Counted from the stretch's first letter, positions 1-9,325 are shown. The stretch: DNA of 42,754 nt from Tidjanibacter sp. (GCA_017503465.1 JAFVSY010000095.1:1-42754); one strand, 5' to 3'. Numbers and translations: made by a program. Notes: a model not told the origin generated them from the letters alone.

Positions 1-245
1 AAAATGGAAAATTGAAAATGGAAAATTAGGGTGTGCCTGCGGCACGGGTATTAAAAAAACAGACGTTAGACGTTAGACGTTAAAAAACGCAAAGTGCGGT
101 GCAAATGCAAGGGCATCAGAATGATGCTTTCCCCATTTTGGTCGGGGTGCTATCTGACGTTTGATAGCGGTAAAAAACGCAAAGTGCGAGGCAAATGCAA
201 GGAATACAAGAAAACCCCCACCGAAGTTTGCTTATCGCAAATGAG

Positions 246-272
246 CGGCCACAGGCCGTTTTGTGTTTTTTT
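246..272 (+). terminator. Rho-independent terminator, plus strand
   Basis: A CGGCC-ACA-GGCCG hairpin at 246-258 is followed by TTTTGTG and seven more T. It would stop plus-strand transcription entering from outside the window. Confidence 0.55.
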
Positions 273-340
273 GGTCGGGTGCTATCTGACGTTTGATAGC
301 GGTAAAAAACGCAAAGTGCGGAGGGAATTTTGCACCAAGC

Positions 341-388
341 AAAAAGGCGAGTCCGCAGTTTGCTTATCGCAAATGAGGAACTCGCCTA
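341..388 (-). terminator. Probable tpiA terminator
   Basis: On the minus strand AGGCGAGT pairs with ACTCGCCT across an inner TTTGC-GATAA-GCAAA hairpin, and a T run follows. It begins about 40 bp after the tpiA stop, on the correct strand to end that transcript. Confidence 0.6.
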
Positions 389-428
389 TTGAAGTGCGGT
401 GTGAAATTCACCCGCAATGTGCGTTTTT

Positions 429-1181
429 TTAGAAGCCTTTGCCGATTGCAACAAAATCCTCCGCCTTCAGAGCAGCGCCACCAATCAGGCCACCATCAAC
501 ATTCTCCTTGGCGAAAATCTCCTGTGCATTGCTGGGCTTGCACGAACCACCATACAGAATGGGAGTCGAAGCAGCAGCCTCGCCAAACTTCTCGGCCAAC
601 ACGGTGCGAATGTAGGCGTGAATCTCCTCGGCCTGCTCGGCAGTGGCGGTCTTGCCGGTGCCAATGGCCCACACGGGCTCGTAGGCAATCACGAGGTCGG
701 CAAACTGCTCCTCGGTGAGGTTGAACACATCCTCCTCAATCTGTGCCTTCACAACCTCAAAGTGGCGCTCGGCCTCACGCTCCTCCAAGCGCTCGCCAAC
801 GCAGTAGATGGGCTTCAGACCATTGGCATAGGCCTGTGCCATCTTCTTGTTGAGGGTCTCGCTTGTCTCGCCATAGTACTCCCTGCGCTCGCTGTGGCCC
901 AAGATAACGTACTCCACGCCCAGCGAAGCAATCATCGCTGCGCTAACCTCACCGGTGTAGGCACCCTTTGCCTCGGCGGCACAGTTCTGTGCGCCCACGG
1001 CCACACGGCTACCCTTGGCGGCCTCGGCCACCTGCGAGAGGTGGGTGAAAGGAGGGCAAACGATGAAGTTCACGCACTCACATACCTCGGCACTCTGTGC
1101 CATAACATTCTTAACCAACTCTAAACCTTCTGCGGGGGTGGTGTTCATCTTCCAGTTGCCCGCTACAATTTTCTTACGCAT
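429..1181 (-). CDS. tpiA: Triosephosphate isomerase
   Basis: This cytoplasmic TIM-barrel enzyme of glycolysis and gluconeogenesis interconverts dihydroxyacetone phosphate and glyceraldehyde 3-phosphate. The 250-aa protein has the usual family length. The catalytic set is complete: the lysine in NWKMN (K11), the histidine in GHSERR (H96) and the glutamate in [10 protein letters not shown] (E168), followed by the flexible phosphate-gripping loop GTGKTA. The ATG start is well placed, because the protein begins directly with the first barrel strand ([11 protein letters not shown]). The gene sits alone, with a hairpin terminator behind it and a tandem GTCNACC repeat just upstream of its start. The assignment is essentially certain. 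Confidence 0.98.
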   Translation of the reverse strand: MRKKIVAGNWKMNTTPAEGLELVKNVMAQSAEVCECVNFIVCPPFTHLSQVAEAAKGSRVAVGAQNCAAEAKGAYTGEVSAAMIASLGVEYVILGHSERREYYGETSETLNKKMAQAYANGLKPIYCVGERLEEREAERHFEVVKAQIEEDVFNLTEEQFADLVIAYEPVWAIGTGKTATAEQAEEIHAYIRTVLAEKFGEAAASTPILYGGSCKPSNAQEIFAKENVDGGLIGGAALKAEDFVAIGKGF

Positions 1182-1188
1182 AAAAAAA

Positions 1189-1220
1189 GTCTACCGTCTA
1201 CCGTCCACCGTCTACCGTCA
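1189..1220 (+). repeat. Tandem 7-mer GTCNACC array, left flank of the four-helix-bundle gene
   Basis: There are four and a half copies of GTC(T/C)ACC immediately upstream of the tpiA start. The matching array on the other side of the neighbouring small gene (1653-1681) runs in the inverted orientation. Confidence 0.75.
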
Positions 1221-1280
1221 ATAGTCTTATGGAGATAGACAAATTAAAGTTTATAAAAATACAGTTTAATCTATTATCTA

Positions 1281-1637
1281 TTATTTTGTTTTACCGTCTG
1301 TTAAGTATGTTATCAAGCTATGAATGTTTGCGGCTATACGTTCACAATCATTGCGGATAACTGCGACCTTCGAATTGTCAACTTGGAATAAATCTACCAT
1401 TAAATATAGCATACTCCTAACCTCGCCACAACTACCATTAGCAATGTGTAGGAACTTTACGAAATTGGCATCTGAGCCCGATACGGAGCCTTCTGCGATG
1501 TTATTCATCACCGAAATTGCTGCTCGTCTGATTTGGTCATTAAAGGACCAATCTTTGATGGTGTCTGTAAGAAAATAAACATCTTTAACCATCTTATGAG
1601 CATCTTGCCACACTCGCAAATCCTCAAATCTTTTCAT
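1281..1637 (-). CDS. Four-helix bundle protein (S23 / Avd-like family)
   Basis: The 118-aa protein matches the four-helix bundle family (PF05635), known from 23S rRNA intervening-sequence proteins and the Avd accessory proteins of diversity-generating retroelements. Recognisable marks are the start KRFEDLRVWQDAHK, the central QIRRAAISVMNNIAEG and the later FLHIANGSCGEVRSML. I chose the ATG at 1637. The longer frame to 1706 only translates the flanking repeat and lacks family sequence. It is a solo copy between tpiA and lysS, with no reverse transcriptase, variable repeat or rRNA nearby. Its function is unknown; family members are thought to bind nucleic acid or partner proteins. The inverted repeat flanks suggest that it moves as a small cassette. 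Confidence 0.88.
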   Translation of the reverse strand: MKRFEDLRVWQDAHKMVKDVYFLTDTIKDWSFNDQIRRAAISVMNNIAEGSVSGSDANFVKFLHIANGSCGEVRSMLYLMVDLFQVDNSKVAVIRNDCERIAANIHSLITYLTDGKTK

Positions 1638-1652
1638 AACTAATAATTTGTC

Positions 1653-1681
1653 GGTTGACGGTCGACGGTCGACGGTTGACG
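1653..1681 (+). repeat. Tandem 7-mer GGTNGAC array, right flank of the four-helix-bundle gene
   Basis: There are about four copies of GGT(T/C)GAC, the reverse complement of the GTCNACC unit found at 1189-1220. The two arrays therefore form an inverted pair around the four-helix-bundle gene. Confidence 0.75.
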
Positions 1682-1684
1682 ATG

Positions 1685-3418
1685 TTAAGCGTTGGCTTCC
1701 ACCCAACGCTTAACGTCCTCCATTGTGGGGTTTTTGAGGCCAAGTTTGTTCTTCTTGTTGAAGCCACAGAGGTCGTTGAAGAGTTTGCCGGCGGAGAGTT
1801 TCTGCAACATCTCAACCTTCACAAAGCTCATCTTCTGCAACACCGATATCCACTCGGCAGGGATACCCTTCTCAATGTACTTCTCATCGGAGTCCTTCTG
1901 GCTACCCTTCTCGGGCTTCATCTGCGGGAAGAGGAGCACATCTTGGATGGTCTGCTGACCGGTCATAAACATTGTGAGGCGGTCGATGCCGATACCCATA
2001 CCCGAGCAGGTGGGCATACCATACTCCAATGCCCTCACGAAGTCCATATCAATGAACATAGCCTCGTCATCGCCCTTTTCGCTCAGGCGCAACTGCTCCT
2101 GGAAACGCTCATACTGGTCGATGGGGTCGTTGAGCTCCGAGTAGGCGTTGCAGAGCTCCTTACCATTCACGAAGAGTTCAAAACGCTCGGTGAGGTCGGG
2201 GTTGCTACGGTGGCGTTTGCACAGGGGCGACATCTCGATGGGATAGTCGGTGATGAAGGTGGGCTGAATGAGGTGCTCCTCGCAGTAGGTGCCGAAGATG
2301 GCGTCAATCAGCTTGCCCTTACCCATTGTGCTGTCAATCTCCACATTGAGCCTCTGGCAAGCCTCCCTGAGCTGCTCCTCGCTCTGACCGGTGATGTCGT
2401 AGCCGGTTTTCTCCCTGATGGCATCGGTCATAGAGAGGCGGCGGAAGGGGGCCTTGAAACTGATGGTATTACCTGCGATATTCACCTCGTTGGTGCCATT
2501 CACGGCCACACACACCTTCTCCAGCATCTGCTCGGTGAACTCCATCATCCAGAAGTAGTCCTTGTAGGGGACGTAGATTTCCATACAGGTAAACTCGGGG
2601 TTGTGGGTGCGGTCCATACCCTCGTTGCGGAAGTTGCGCGAGAACTCATAGACACCATTGAAGCCACCCACGATGAGCCTCTTGAGGTAGAGCTCGTTGG
2701 CGATGCGGAGGTAGAGGTCGGTGTCGAGCGAGTTGTGGTGTGTGATGAAGGGCCTTGCGGCTGCGCCACCGGGGATGGGCTGCAACACGGGAGTGTCCAC
2801 CTCCAAGCAACCTGCCTCGTTGAAGAAGGTCCTCATAGTGTTCATAATCTTGGCCCTCTTGACGAAAACCTCCTTCACGTGGGGATTCACAATGAGGTCC
2901 ACATACCTCTGCCTGTACCTCTGCTCGGGGTCGGTGAAGGCGTCAAAGACCTGACCGTCTTTTTCCTTGACGATGGGCAGCGGACGGATGCTCTTGGAGA
3001 GGATGGTGAACTCCTTGCAGTGTATGGAGAGTTCGCCCGTTTGTGTGATGAAAGCGAAGCCACGCACACCGATGATGTCGCCAATGTCGAGAAGTTTTTT
3101 GAACACGGTGTTGTAGAGGGTGGTGTCGCCCTCGGGGCAGACCTCATCACGGCGGATGTAGACCTGAATACGACCTGTGTGGTCTTGGAGTTCAAAGAAG
3201 GATGCGCTACCCATAATTCGGCGGCTCATCATACGTCCTGCGATGGTAACCTCGGCGAAGTTGCCCACCTCGGGGTTAAATTCGGCAGCGATTTGTGCTG
3301 CTGTTGCGTTCACGTGGTACTGCGCTGCGGGATAGGGGTCGATACCGAGGTCCCTCAATGCCTGCAACGAGGCCCTGCGCTGAATCTCCTGCTCGGAGAG
3401 ATTAAGGTTTGTACTCAT
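1685..3418 (-). CDS. lysS: Lysyl-tRNA synthetase, class II
   Basis: This cytoplasmic enzyme charges tRNA-Lys with lysine using ATP. The 577-aa protein has an N-terminal OB-fold anticodon-binding domain (about residues 55-155, with [11 protein letters not shown]) and a class II catalytic core. Motif 2 is visible as [20 protein letters not shown] and motif 3 as [12 protein letters not shown]. It is about 70 residues longer than the Escherichia coli enzyme. The extra C-terminal tail ends in [18 protein letters not shown], a tail I associate with Bacteroidetes LysRS. The stop codon lies four bases from the repeat array next to the four-helix-bundle gene. A TATCTTTG promoter box lies about 45 bp upstream of the start. 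Confidence 0.97.
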   Translation of the reverse strand: MSTNLNLSEQEIQRRASLQALRDLGIDPYPAAQYHVNATAAQIAAEFNPEVGNFAEVTIAGRMMSRRIMGSASFFELQDHTGRIQVYIRRDEVCPEGDTTLYNTVFKKLLDIGDIIGVRGFAFITQTGELSIHCKEFTILSKSIRPLPIVKEKDGQVFDAFTDPEQRYRQRYVDLIVNPHVKEVFVKRAKIMNTMRTFFNEAGCLEVDTPVLQPIPGGAAARPFITHHNSLDTDLYLRIANELYLKRLIVGGFNGVYEFSRNFRNEGMDRTHNPEFTCMEIYVPYKDYFWMMEFTEQMLEKVCVAVNGTNEVNIAGNTISFKAPFRRLSMTDAIREKTGYDITGQSEEQLREACQRLNVEIDSTMGKGKLIDAIFGTYCEEHLIQPTFITDYPIEMSPLCKRHRSNPDLTERFELFVNGKELCNAYSELNDPIDQYERFQEQLRLSEKGDDEAMFIDMDFVRALEYGMPTCSGMGIGIDRLTMFMTGQQTIQDVLLFPQMKPEKGSQKDSDEKYIEKGIPAEWISVLQKMSFVKVEMLQKLSAGKLFNDLCGFNKKNKLGLKNPTMEDVKRWVEANA

Positions 3419-3462
3419 AGTTGTATACCTATTATTTATATATTATATTCCACTTTAGCCCA

Positions 3463-3470
3463 CAAAGATA
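3463..3470 (-). promoter_or_regulatory. lysS promoter, -7 box
   Basis: TATCTTTG on the minus strand is an exact match to the Bacteroidetes -7 consensus TAnnTTTG, about 45 bp upstream of the lysS ATG. No clear -33 TTTG is seen at the expected distance; an A/T-rich TTGAAAA repeat lies there instead. Confidence 0.55.
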
Positions 3471-3517
3471 CCGATTAAAATTGAGAATTGAAAATTGACA
3501 AAACAAAGTTTGTCAAT

Positions 3518-3556
3518 AAAAAAAGCGAGGCGCAAAATGCGCCTCGCTTGCTTTTT
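3518..3556. terminator. Bidirectional intrinsic terminator
   Basis: A perfect 10-bp stem (GCGAGGCGCA with TGCGCCTCGC, loop AAA, 3524-3546) is flanked by A and T runs on both sides. It lies about 70 bp after the stop of the 977-aa lipoprotein gene and insulates lysS from it. Confidence 0.8.
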
Positions 3557-3624
3557 GTGAGCCTTGTGGTGCGGAGGACCGCCAAGGGCCCTCCAACAGC
3601 CACAAAGTTTACTCAACTTGATTA

Positions 3625-6558
3625 CTACTCTTCACCATAGATAGATACCCAAACAGGAGTTCTAACGGTCTCATACCAGTTACCCTCTGCATCCTGCCAA
3701 GTAATATAAACCTGATAGCTGCTGGTACCGGACAAGGTAGCAGTAAATGCATACTCACTAGAGATTTCGTAGGCTGTCGAGTTACTGGGTTTTATCTGAT
3801 TGTTTGTAGGCAGTGTACTCTTAACTGCGTAGCCAATCATATTATCAATCCACTTGTGGGGCTCCACCTCGCCAAAGTTATAACCATTGCAAATCTGGAA
3901 GATGGCCTTTGTAGCACCTGCGGGAGGAGTAACCGTGATAGGCATAGTCAACTCTTCGGGTTGTTTCTTCTGCTCTTCGGTCATCTCACTAGGAAGGGTC
4001 ATACCATCGGCCTTAAATGCACGCTCTACAAACTGTTTAGCCTCTTCTCTGGTCATTTCTTCTCCAGTCACATAACCGGCCATTGCCATTTCTACATATT
4101 CTTCATACGTTGCCAATGCAGCCTCATATGCAGTTACGGTAACAGTGTGTTCACCTGCGACAACCGTAGGTTTGGCAGCAGCGGTATACTTCTCATTGTC
4201 CTTGAAGATAATGCTCAAAACCTCCACAGTGGAGAAGTGTTTGTAGCAAGGCTCAGTAACCTTTCCATCCTTATCAACTCCGATAAGTACAAGGAGGTAT
4301 TCGTAACCATAGGCCAAACCAACAGAAGTATTGCCACCGCCGGCACCTTTCATATAACCCTTAGGCTCATAATTACCGTCTGCATTAGTAGGCATTGTAG
4401 ACATATCAACAAGTCCATACAGATTTTCGTTGAACACACTCATAACCTTTGAATCAACTTCTTTCTGAACGAGGACTTCAGACACGTTGCTCTTAAGGGA
4501 GAAATAAACCTTATCAATCTCACCACCGGTAGTTGTGTAGTTGAAGGAGTAGCTTGCTACATCATATTTCATAGTACGCGAGATGGGCAAGTTCCAGTTT
4601 GTAATCTCAATCTTGACAGGGCTATATTCCATACTCTTCGAGGAGAACTCCTTAACTACACGGGGACCCATTTTGCCCTCTTTATCAATGCTGAATGCTA
4701 CGACAGCAACAGTGGTAGCAGGCTCCAAACCTGTGATTTTGTGAACAAACTCATCCTCACCGAGAGTAACGGTGTACTCCTCTCCCTTGGTAATCTCTGC
4801 AAAAAGGTCCTCGTCAGATGTGAAACTATCAACGGCTGCTTTTGAAGGAAGATGACCAACATAGGTCCTATAGGTGTCCTTAGCAGGAACTATAGGAGCA
4901 GCAATCTCGTTCAATTTATTGGGAGTGTACTCACCAAAGGTTGCGGTAAGCATACCGCCAGTGGTGTAACCCTTGGTCTTGAATGTGAATATCTGAACCT
5001 CCTCCCAAACATAGTCGGCGTTGGTCTTCAAGCTCGAAAGAGGCAGAACATAAAGATTGAAGGTATTGTTAGCATCGGGCATAACACTCTCCGAGAGGGA
5101 GAACAACGAGCCATTGAAGTTGTTGCCCTCAATGGTCTTACCAAATGCCCCCCATCCCCTTGTCATACGAGAGAACATACTCTCTGCATCTTCAGCATAC
5201 TTGGAGTTGTAGGCTGTTATCATAAAGCCATCGGCACCCTCAACGGTAACGTCAACAACGATGTCCTTGAAAGAGTTGCTCACAAGAGTAGCCTCTACAT
5301 ACTGAGGAACAAAACTTGTAGACATAATATCCTCCACGTATACCGAAGCATAACGGCTGGTCTTAACGAAACCAACAACAGTATAGGAGGTACCACGCTC
5401 AAGCTCGTAACCAAGAGTCTTGGCAAACTCTTTAAGATTAACAACAGTTTGGCCGGCCACATCGCAAACTGCCACCTCGTAGGGATACTGCTCATAGTCG
5501 TATGCTGACAAGAAAGCATCCAAGTCAGCATATTTGGAGGTGGGGTACATAGTGTAGTGGATGGGAGCAGGACCTAACACATACGAGTAGGTTGGTGTCA
5601 AGTTCTCGGTAATCATATTGTTCACAATAACAAGCTCGCTACCTGCCTGAACATTGAAAGAGATACCACCTTCAGCAGAAGCCTTCACGTTCAAGGAAGC
5701 AACCATAGCCTTACCCTCTTTCGAGATGGCAAGCACCTTGATAACACCGGCCTGAGCGCCAGCCTCAGCGCCCTCGCTCAAAGGCATAACACCAATATCG
5801 TCATCCTCTTCACCCTGCTCAACTGCTGCGGGAGCAGTAACAGACAATGTGACGCCGTCAACCTCAACAGTCCAACCAGTAGGAACAACCAAAGGAACAA
5901 TCTCAACAATGCCATCCAAGGTCATCGAAACCTTCTCGGTCTCGCCAACACCAACAAAAACAGTACTTGCGTTCACGTTGAATGCAACCTGCTCATAGAG
6001 AGCGAACTTCAGCACCTCGCCGTTCTGCAAGGTCAGGCAAGCGTGGTTCTCCTTCACGTCAATTGCAGCAAACAGGCTGGGAGCCTGAGTTGCAACCCAG
6101 CTCTTGCCACCGTCTACCGAAACCTCGATGATGCCCTCAGCATTCACGCGCAGTTCGGGAGCATTGTGGAAAGCCACTTTGTTGCCATTTGCATCGGTAA
6201 TGATGGTGGTAACATTACCATCAACCTTTGCCCAATACTGTACGCCATCCTCAGTAACAACGGTCAGACCGTTCTCTACATACTCAGGATAGAGAGTCAG
6301 GGTCTTGCCATCAGCCAAGGTGAACTTCCAAGCGCCGTCCTCCTGAACCTCTGCCAAGGCAACCTTCTCGTCAATCAAAGCACGCAAAGCGGCAACCTCG
6401 TTGTCCAAACGCTCCTCCAGATTGGTAACGCGCTCGGCAAGGTCTGCAACCTGCTGCTTCAGCTCGGTGTCATCGTATGCTTCAGCACACGAAACAGCGG
6501 CAACGCCAACAACGGCAACAAGTGCCATTGCTTTCAGATTTTTGAAAAATCTTTTCAT
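3625..6558 (-). CDS. Large lipoprotein with DUF4988 / PL29-type N-terminal domain
   Basis: This is a 977-aa predicted outer-membrane lipoprotein: a hydrophobic signal ends in VAAVSC, with C24 as the lipidation site. Residues 30-65 form a heptad-rich coiled coil (ELKQQVADLAERVTNLEERL). Next comes the DUF4988-type module, with Gly/Asp-rich hairpins such as GDGxxW-like WKFTLADGKTLTLYP and YWAKVDGNVTTIITDANG; databases often label this as the PL29 lyase N-terminal domain. The remaining 700 residues look like several FN3-like beta domains (for example GLEPATTVAVVAFSIDKEGK). I see no catalytic domain and would not call it a lyase. It is a single gene with its own terminator. Its role is unknown; a surface-exposed binding or structural protein is plausible. 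Confidence 0.75.
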   Translation of the reverse strand: MKRFFKNLKAMALVAVVGVAAVSCAEAYDDTELKQQVADLAERVTNLEERLDNEVAALRALIDEKVALAEVQEDGAWKFTLADGKTLTLYPEYVENGLTVVTEDGVQYWAKVDGNVTTIITDANGNKVAFHNAPELRVNAEGIIEVSVDGGKSWVATQAPSLFAAIDVKENHACLTLQNGEVLKFALYEQVAFNVNASTVFVGVGETEKVSMTLDGIVEIVPLVVPTGWTVEVDGVTLSVTAPAAVEQGEEDDDIGVMPLSEGAEAGAQAGVIKVLAISKEGKAMVASLNVKASAEGGISFNVQAGSELVIVNNMITENLTPTYSYVLGPAPIHYTMYPTSKYADLDAFLSAYDYEQYPYEVAVCDVAGQTVVNLKEFAKTLGYELERGTSYTVVGFVKTSRYASVYVEDIMSTSFVPQYVEATLVSNSFKDIVVDVTVEGADGFMITAYNSKYAEDAESMFSRMTRGWGAFGKTIEGNNFNGSLFSLSESVMPDANNTFNLYVLPLSSLKTNADYVWEEVQIFTFKTKGYTTGGMLTATFGEYTPNKLNEIAAPIVPAKDTYRTYVGHLPSKAAVDSFTSDEDLFAEITKGEEYTVTLGEDEFVHKITGLEPATTVAVVAFSIDKEGKMGPRVVKEFSSKSMEYSPVKIEITNWNLPISRTMKYDVASYSFNYTTTGGEIDKVYFSLKSNVSEVLVQKEVDSKVMSVFNENLYGLVDMSTMPTNADGNYEPKGYMKGAGGGNTSVGLAYGYEYLLVLIGVDKDGKVTEPCYKHFSTVEVLSIIFKDNEKYTAAAKPTVVAGEHTVTVTAYEAALATYEEYVEMAMAGYVTGEEMTREEAKQFVERAFKADGMTLPSEMTEEQKKQPEELTMPITVTPPAGATKAIFQICNGYNFGEVEPHKWIDNMIGYAVKSTLPTNNQIKPSNSTAYEISSEYAFTATLSGTSSYQVYITWQDAEGNWYETVRTPVWVSIYGEE

Positions 6559-6789
6559 ACGTTTAAGAAAAATTAGTTAATAAAAAAATGTAATTGTTTG
6601 AGTTTATTTCAGTTTGTAAAATTAGGTTTCCAAACATCTCTGTCGGCAGTGCAAAAAATGCAAACTCCACACAGCGCATAAAGGTATTGCTTTTTTTTGG
6701 TTTTACCAAATCACGTCCATTTTTTCGCAAAAAATACCTTATTTTCCCACTCGGTTGTCTTTATTTTCGCACATCCAATGGGGTAAAAT

Positions 6790-6825
6790 AAAACACAAGA
6801 GCGGGCCGATTGGGGCAACCGGCCC
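6790..6825 (-). terminator. Terminator behind the TlpA / DUF6029 gene pair
   Basis: On the minus strand GGGCCGGTT pairs with AATCGGCCC (one mismatch) and is followed by a T-rich tail at 6785-6800. It lies about 90 bp after the DUF6029 stop codon. Confidence 0.6.
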
Positions 6826-6837
6826 GACTAAAGTCCC

Positions 6838-6882
6838 TAAAGCCCTCCGAGCCCTCCGAGCCCTCAGAGCCCTCAGAGCCCC
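6838..6882 (+). repeat. Tandem 9-mer GCCCTCCGA array
   Basis: There are about five copies of GCCCTC(C/A)GA in a row between the DUF6029 stop and its terminator. The adjoining AAGTCCCTAAAG resembles, in reverse complement, the CTTTAAGGAC repeats at 40270 and 42650. Confidence 0.6.
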
Positions 6883-6912
6883 TATGCCACCGAGAACGAG
6901 AAAACGCTCGCT

Positions 6913-8601
6913 TTAGAAGGAAGAGGTGATGGTGAGGTTGCCACCCGTGTAGGCGGGCATTGTGCGGCACACACCACCGGAGCAAACAAGACCCGCACGG
7001 TTGCGACCATAGCCAAGGGCTATGCGGGTGCGAGAAGCCGTATAGCTCACACCAAAATTGTAGTAGTGTACGCGCTCGGCACCGTGGTTGAACGTGTCGC
7101 CCGCATAGAGGCTCCAGCGAGGCGCCCAGTTAATCTCAAAAAGGGCCGCCATCCAGTCGTAGCCGTTCATATCGTCCTGCGAGTAGAGGTACTGCAACTC
7201 CAGTCGGGTGGAGAGTTTGGGGGTGTACTTATAGAGCATATCGGCCACAAAAATGTGAGCCGTAGCCGACACGTCATTCATTCCGTGGTTAATGTTACGC
7301 TGTTGCATCGCATAGAGCGCCTTCAGCTTGAACTTGCGGGTGAAGAACTTCTCCATACCCACGTTCACATTGAGCCACAACCTATTGTCGGGCAATGCAC
7401 TACCCTCCTCCTTGAGGTTGTAGTAGGTCGAGAGGTTGAAGTTCATCTTCATACCCCTCTTACCGCCCAGCAACGTGCCGCGGCGGAAGTGGTAGTAGAC
7501 ATCCAACTGACCGCCAATCTCGCCACTGCTATACAAGCCGTAGTAGTCGTTAATGTAGTAGCACTCAGGAATATAGGGGTTGATATTGGTCAGCGTATAG
7601 GAATACTGCGCACACAGGGCAGGAACGTAGTTAAGGTAGTTGTTGGTGATGTTTTCATCGCCACGCACCACATCCGTGTAGTCAATCAGCGACTCCATCC
7701 ACTCCAACCTACGCACCGAGAGATTCACACCCAAGCCGCCACCACTATAACCGAGGTCCACAAGTTGCGCATTGGAGTTCTTCACAAAATATCCGTTCGG
7801 AGCAATGGAGGTCGCAAAGTAGTTGCGCCCCGCATCCACCCATTCGGCACGAGCCACAAAACCACCACTCTCCACATTCAGCCTACCGGAGTAGCCCACA
7901 TTCAGTTGCGACACATCCACACCAGCAGCCACCGCCTTTGGTTCAACAGCACCACGGCGGCCCAACACCGAGCCCTCAACCGCTACCGTTGCACTCTCCC
8001 AGCCCAGCAGGTTTGAGAGCGACAGCGACACATCCGCACCGCCAATCAGAGTCTTTGACCACTCGTTGTAGACAACGTGTCGGTCAGCCGCAGCACGCTC
8101 CGCAGTCATCGGCAAGCGGGGCAGACCACCCAGCACCTTCACATCCACAATACCTCCCAGAGAGTAGGTCAGCCTACCGCCCAACACCGCCGTGTTGTAG
8201 CCCAAGGCCCTATCCTCATAGCTGCGGAACAAGAGACCACTACCAAATTGGTCGTAGAATGTTCCCGCCGTAAGGCCCAATGAGCGACTGCGCCAATCGA
8301 CATAGAAATTGGCCAACTTTGCACCGTGGAGGTTGGTGGGAAAACCCACCAAAGCGGGTGCGTAGGCCTCCGCCTGAAGGCCCGCCGAAAGGGCACCGCG
8401 ATAGTAGTCCACCTTGAGGTAGTTGTTGGAGCCAATGCCACCCTCCGGCACCGTTACGGGTATCCGATTATCGTTCACATAGCCAATGGAGTTACTCTCC
8501 AGACTACCAGTTACATAACCCTTGTTACCTTGGCCACACAAGGCCGAACAGCAGGCAAGCGAGAGCACCAACGCGAGAGCGATTTTTGTGTATTGTTTCA
8601 T
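6913..8601 (-). CDS. DUF6029 family outer-membrane beta-barrel-like protein
   Basis: The 562-aa protein starts at the ATG at 8601, which gives a clean signal peptide (MKQYTKIALALVLSLACC to SALCGQ). The upstream in-frame extension to 8643 is not signal-like. The body is rich in alternating aromatic and polar strands, with the family marks GYVTGSLESNSIGYVNDN, FYDQFGSGLLFRSYEDRALGYN and GGRLTYSLGG, as in DUF6029 proteins of Bacteroidetes. These look like outer-membrane barrels, and the C-terminus ends in an aromatic residue (NLTITSSF) as barrel proteins usually do. It lies 132 bp behind the TlpA-like thioredoxin on the same strand and is probably co-transcribed. Substrate and function are unknown. 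Confidence 0.8.
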   Translation of the reverse strand: MKQYTKIALALVLSLACCSALCGQGNKGYVTGSLESNSIGYVNDNRIPVTVPEGGIGSNNYLKVDYYRGALSAGLQAEAYAPALVGFPTNLHGAKLANFYVDWRSRSLGLTAGTFYDQFGSGLLFRSYEDRALGYNTAVLGGRLTYSLGGIVDVKVLGGLPRLPMTAERAAADRHVVYNEWSKTLIGGADVSLSLSNLLGWESATVAVEGSVLGRRGAVEPKAVAAGVDVSQLNVGYSGRLNVESGGFVARAEWVDAGRNYFATSIAPNGYFVKNSNAQLVDLGYSGGGLGVNLSVRRLEWMESLIDYTDVVRGDENITNNYLNYVPALCAQYSYTLTNINPYIPECYYINDYYGLYSSGEIGGQLDVYYHFRRGTLLGGKRGMKMNFNLSTYYNLKEEGSALPDNRLWLNVNVGMEKFFTRKFKLKALYAMQQRNINHGMNDVSATAHIFVADMLYKYTPKLSTRLELQYLYSQDDMNGYDWMAALFEINWAPRWSLYAGDTFNHGAERVHYYNFGVSYTASRTRIALGYGRNRAGLVCSGGVCRTMPAYTGGNLTITSSF

Positions 8602-8686
8602 CTGACAAGATTGGTTGGTAGTGTAATGAAAAACGTCGGGCACCCATCATTCAAGCCCCCGAACTATCTCTGCTATCGAAAACGCA

Positions 8687-8712
8687 TTGCCATCCGCAAC
8701 TGCGAATGGCAA
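8687..8712 (-). terminator. Hairpin between the thioredoxin and DUF6029 genes
   Basis: A TTGCCATCCGCA / TGCGAATGGCAA inverted repeat has one mismatch. On the minus strand only four T follow, so it may be a weak terminator or an mRNA-stabilising structure between the two genes. Confidence 0.4.
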
Positions 8713-8733
8713 CACATTTCGGGACCTTTTCCC

Positions 8734-9216
8734 CTATTTGAGCGATTTGATTACGTTGAAGAGTTCATCCTCGCCACCTGCCTGATAGGCGGTGTGGGAG
8801 TAGACAATCTTGCCCGTCTTATCCACCACAAAAACGTGAGGCAACACGGGAGCGTTCATTGCACGCTGGAAGTCCTGATTTTTGTCATAGAGCAGGGTGA
8901 AGTCGCCCCAGCCGTTGCCCTCGGCCAGCGCACGAGCCTTGGCGGAGTTCTTCGCATCGTCCACCGACACGGCCACAACCCGAAAATCGGCCTCCTCCAA
9001 CCAGTCGGGATACTTCTCGCTGATGGCGTTGAGTTCGAGAATGCAGTTGCTGCACGAGACGGCCCAGAAGGAGAGAATCATCGGAGTCTCGCCATCCACC
9101 AGAGTGGAGGTCTTAATGCTCTTACCCCTGCTGTTTTCCACCTTTACGGAGGGTATTTGGGCCATCACAACGCCCGCCCCAAGCACAGCCAAAACGGCCA
9201 ACGCAAACTTTTTCAT
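8734..9216 (-). CDS. TlpA-like periplasmic thioredoxin-fold protein
   Basis: This 160-aa secreted thioredoxin-fold protein has a signal peptide in residues 1-19 (ending VVMAQ). The redox motif is FWAVSCSNC (C55 and C58, CxxC form CSNC), the cis-proline loop is APVLPHVFVVD, and the C-terminal helix is short. It resembles the AhpC/TSA-TlpA group and would act in the periplasm as a thiol-disulfide reductase. The first gene of a pair with the DUF6029 barrel, it is divergent from two lipoprotein genes, one of which also carries a CPNC motif. A near-perfect promoter lies 110 bp upstream. Confidence 0.88.
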   Translation of the reverse strand: MKKFALAVLAVLGAGVVMAQIPSVKVENSRGKSIKTSTLVDGETPMILSFWAVSCSNCILELNAISEKYPDWLEEADFRVVAVSVDDAKNSAKARALAEGNGWGDFTLLYDKNQDFQRAMNAPVLPHVFVVDKTGKIVYSHTAYQAGGEDELFNVIKSLK

Positions 9217-9325
9217 CTTACAAATTTGAAGTTTTTAGTTACCTATATATTTGCTTACCCGCCACGTCTGCCCTAATTTACTAATTATCACACAACTGTG
9301 CGTGCAAACACATCTTTCGGTGTAG

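Larger units (their letters stand above)
1..428. repeat. Non-coding repeat and hairpin region downstream of tpiA
   Basis: No convincing gene is present. A block of about 48 bp occurs twice, at 140-187 and 273-320. It contains a GCTATC/GATAGC hairpin followed by a run of A and GCAAAGTGCG. A shorter third copy of its right half starts near 82. Read on the minus strand, each copy gives CGCA-CTT-TGCG followed by six T, which resembles a mini-terminator. A second shared word of 19 bp, from TTTGCTTATCGC to AATGAG, lies at 226-244 and 359-377. A 7-mer GACGTTA is tandemly repeated at 62-83. The small ORF that crosses the region simply translates the repeats. Confidence 0.7.
6559..6912. other. Intergenic region without a gene
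   Basis: This 354-bp gap between two minus-strand genes holds an intrinsic terminator at 6803-6825 and a short tandem repeat at 6838-6882. I see no coding potential in the A/T-rich part (6560-6780) and no clear TAnnTTTG box for the downstream lipoprotein gene. Confidence 0.6.

Noticed and set aside
1-428. Possible CRISPR-like array
   Set aside because: There are only two full repeat copies with spacers of different kinds, the copies contain hairpin-terminators, and no cas genes are present.
1281-1637. Diversity-generating retroelement suggested by the Avd-like protein
   Set aside because: No reverse transcriptase, template repeat or variable repeat is visible in the window.
1655-3478. A 607-codon open frame on the plus strand opposite lysS, and similarly long frames opposite the lyase, SusC and GH88 genes
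   Set aside because: They are exact shadows of well-supported genes, have no recognisable domain, and arise from G/C-rich third positions that suppress stop codons on the other strand.
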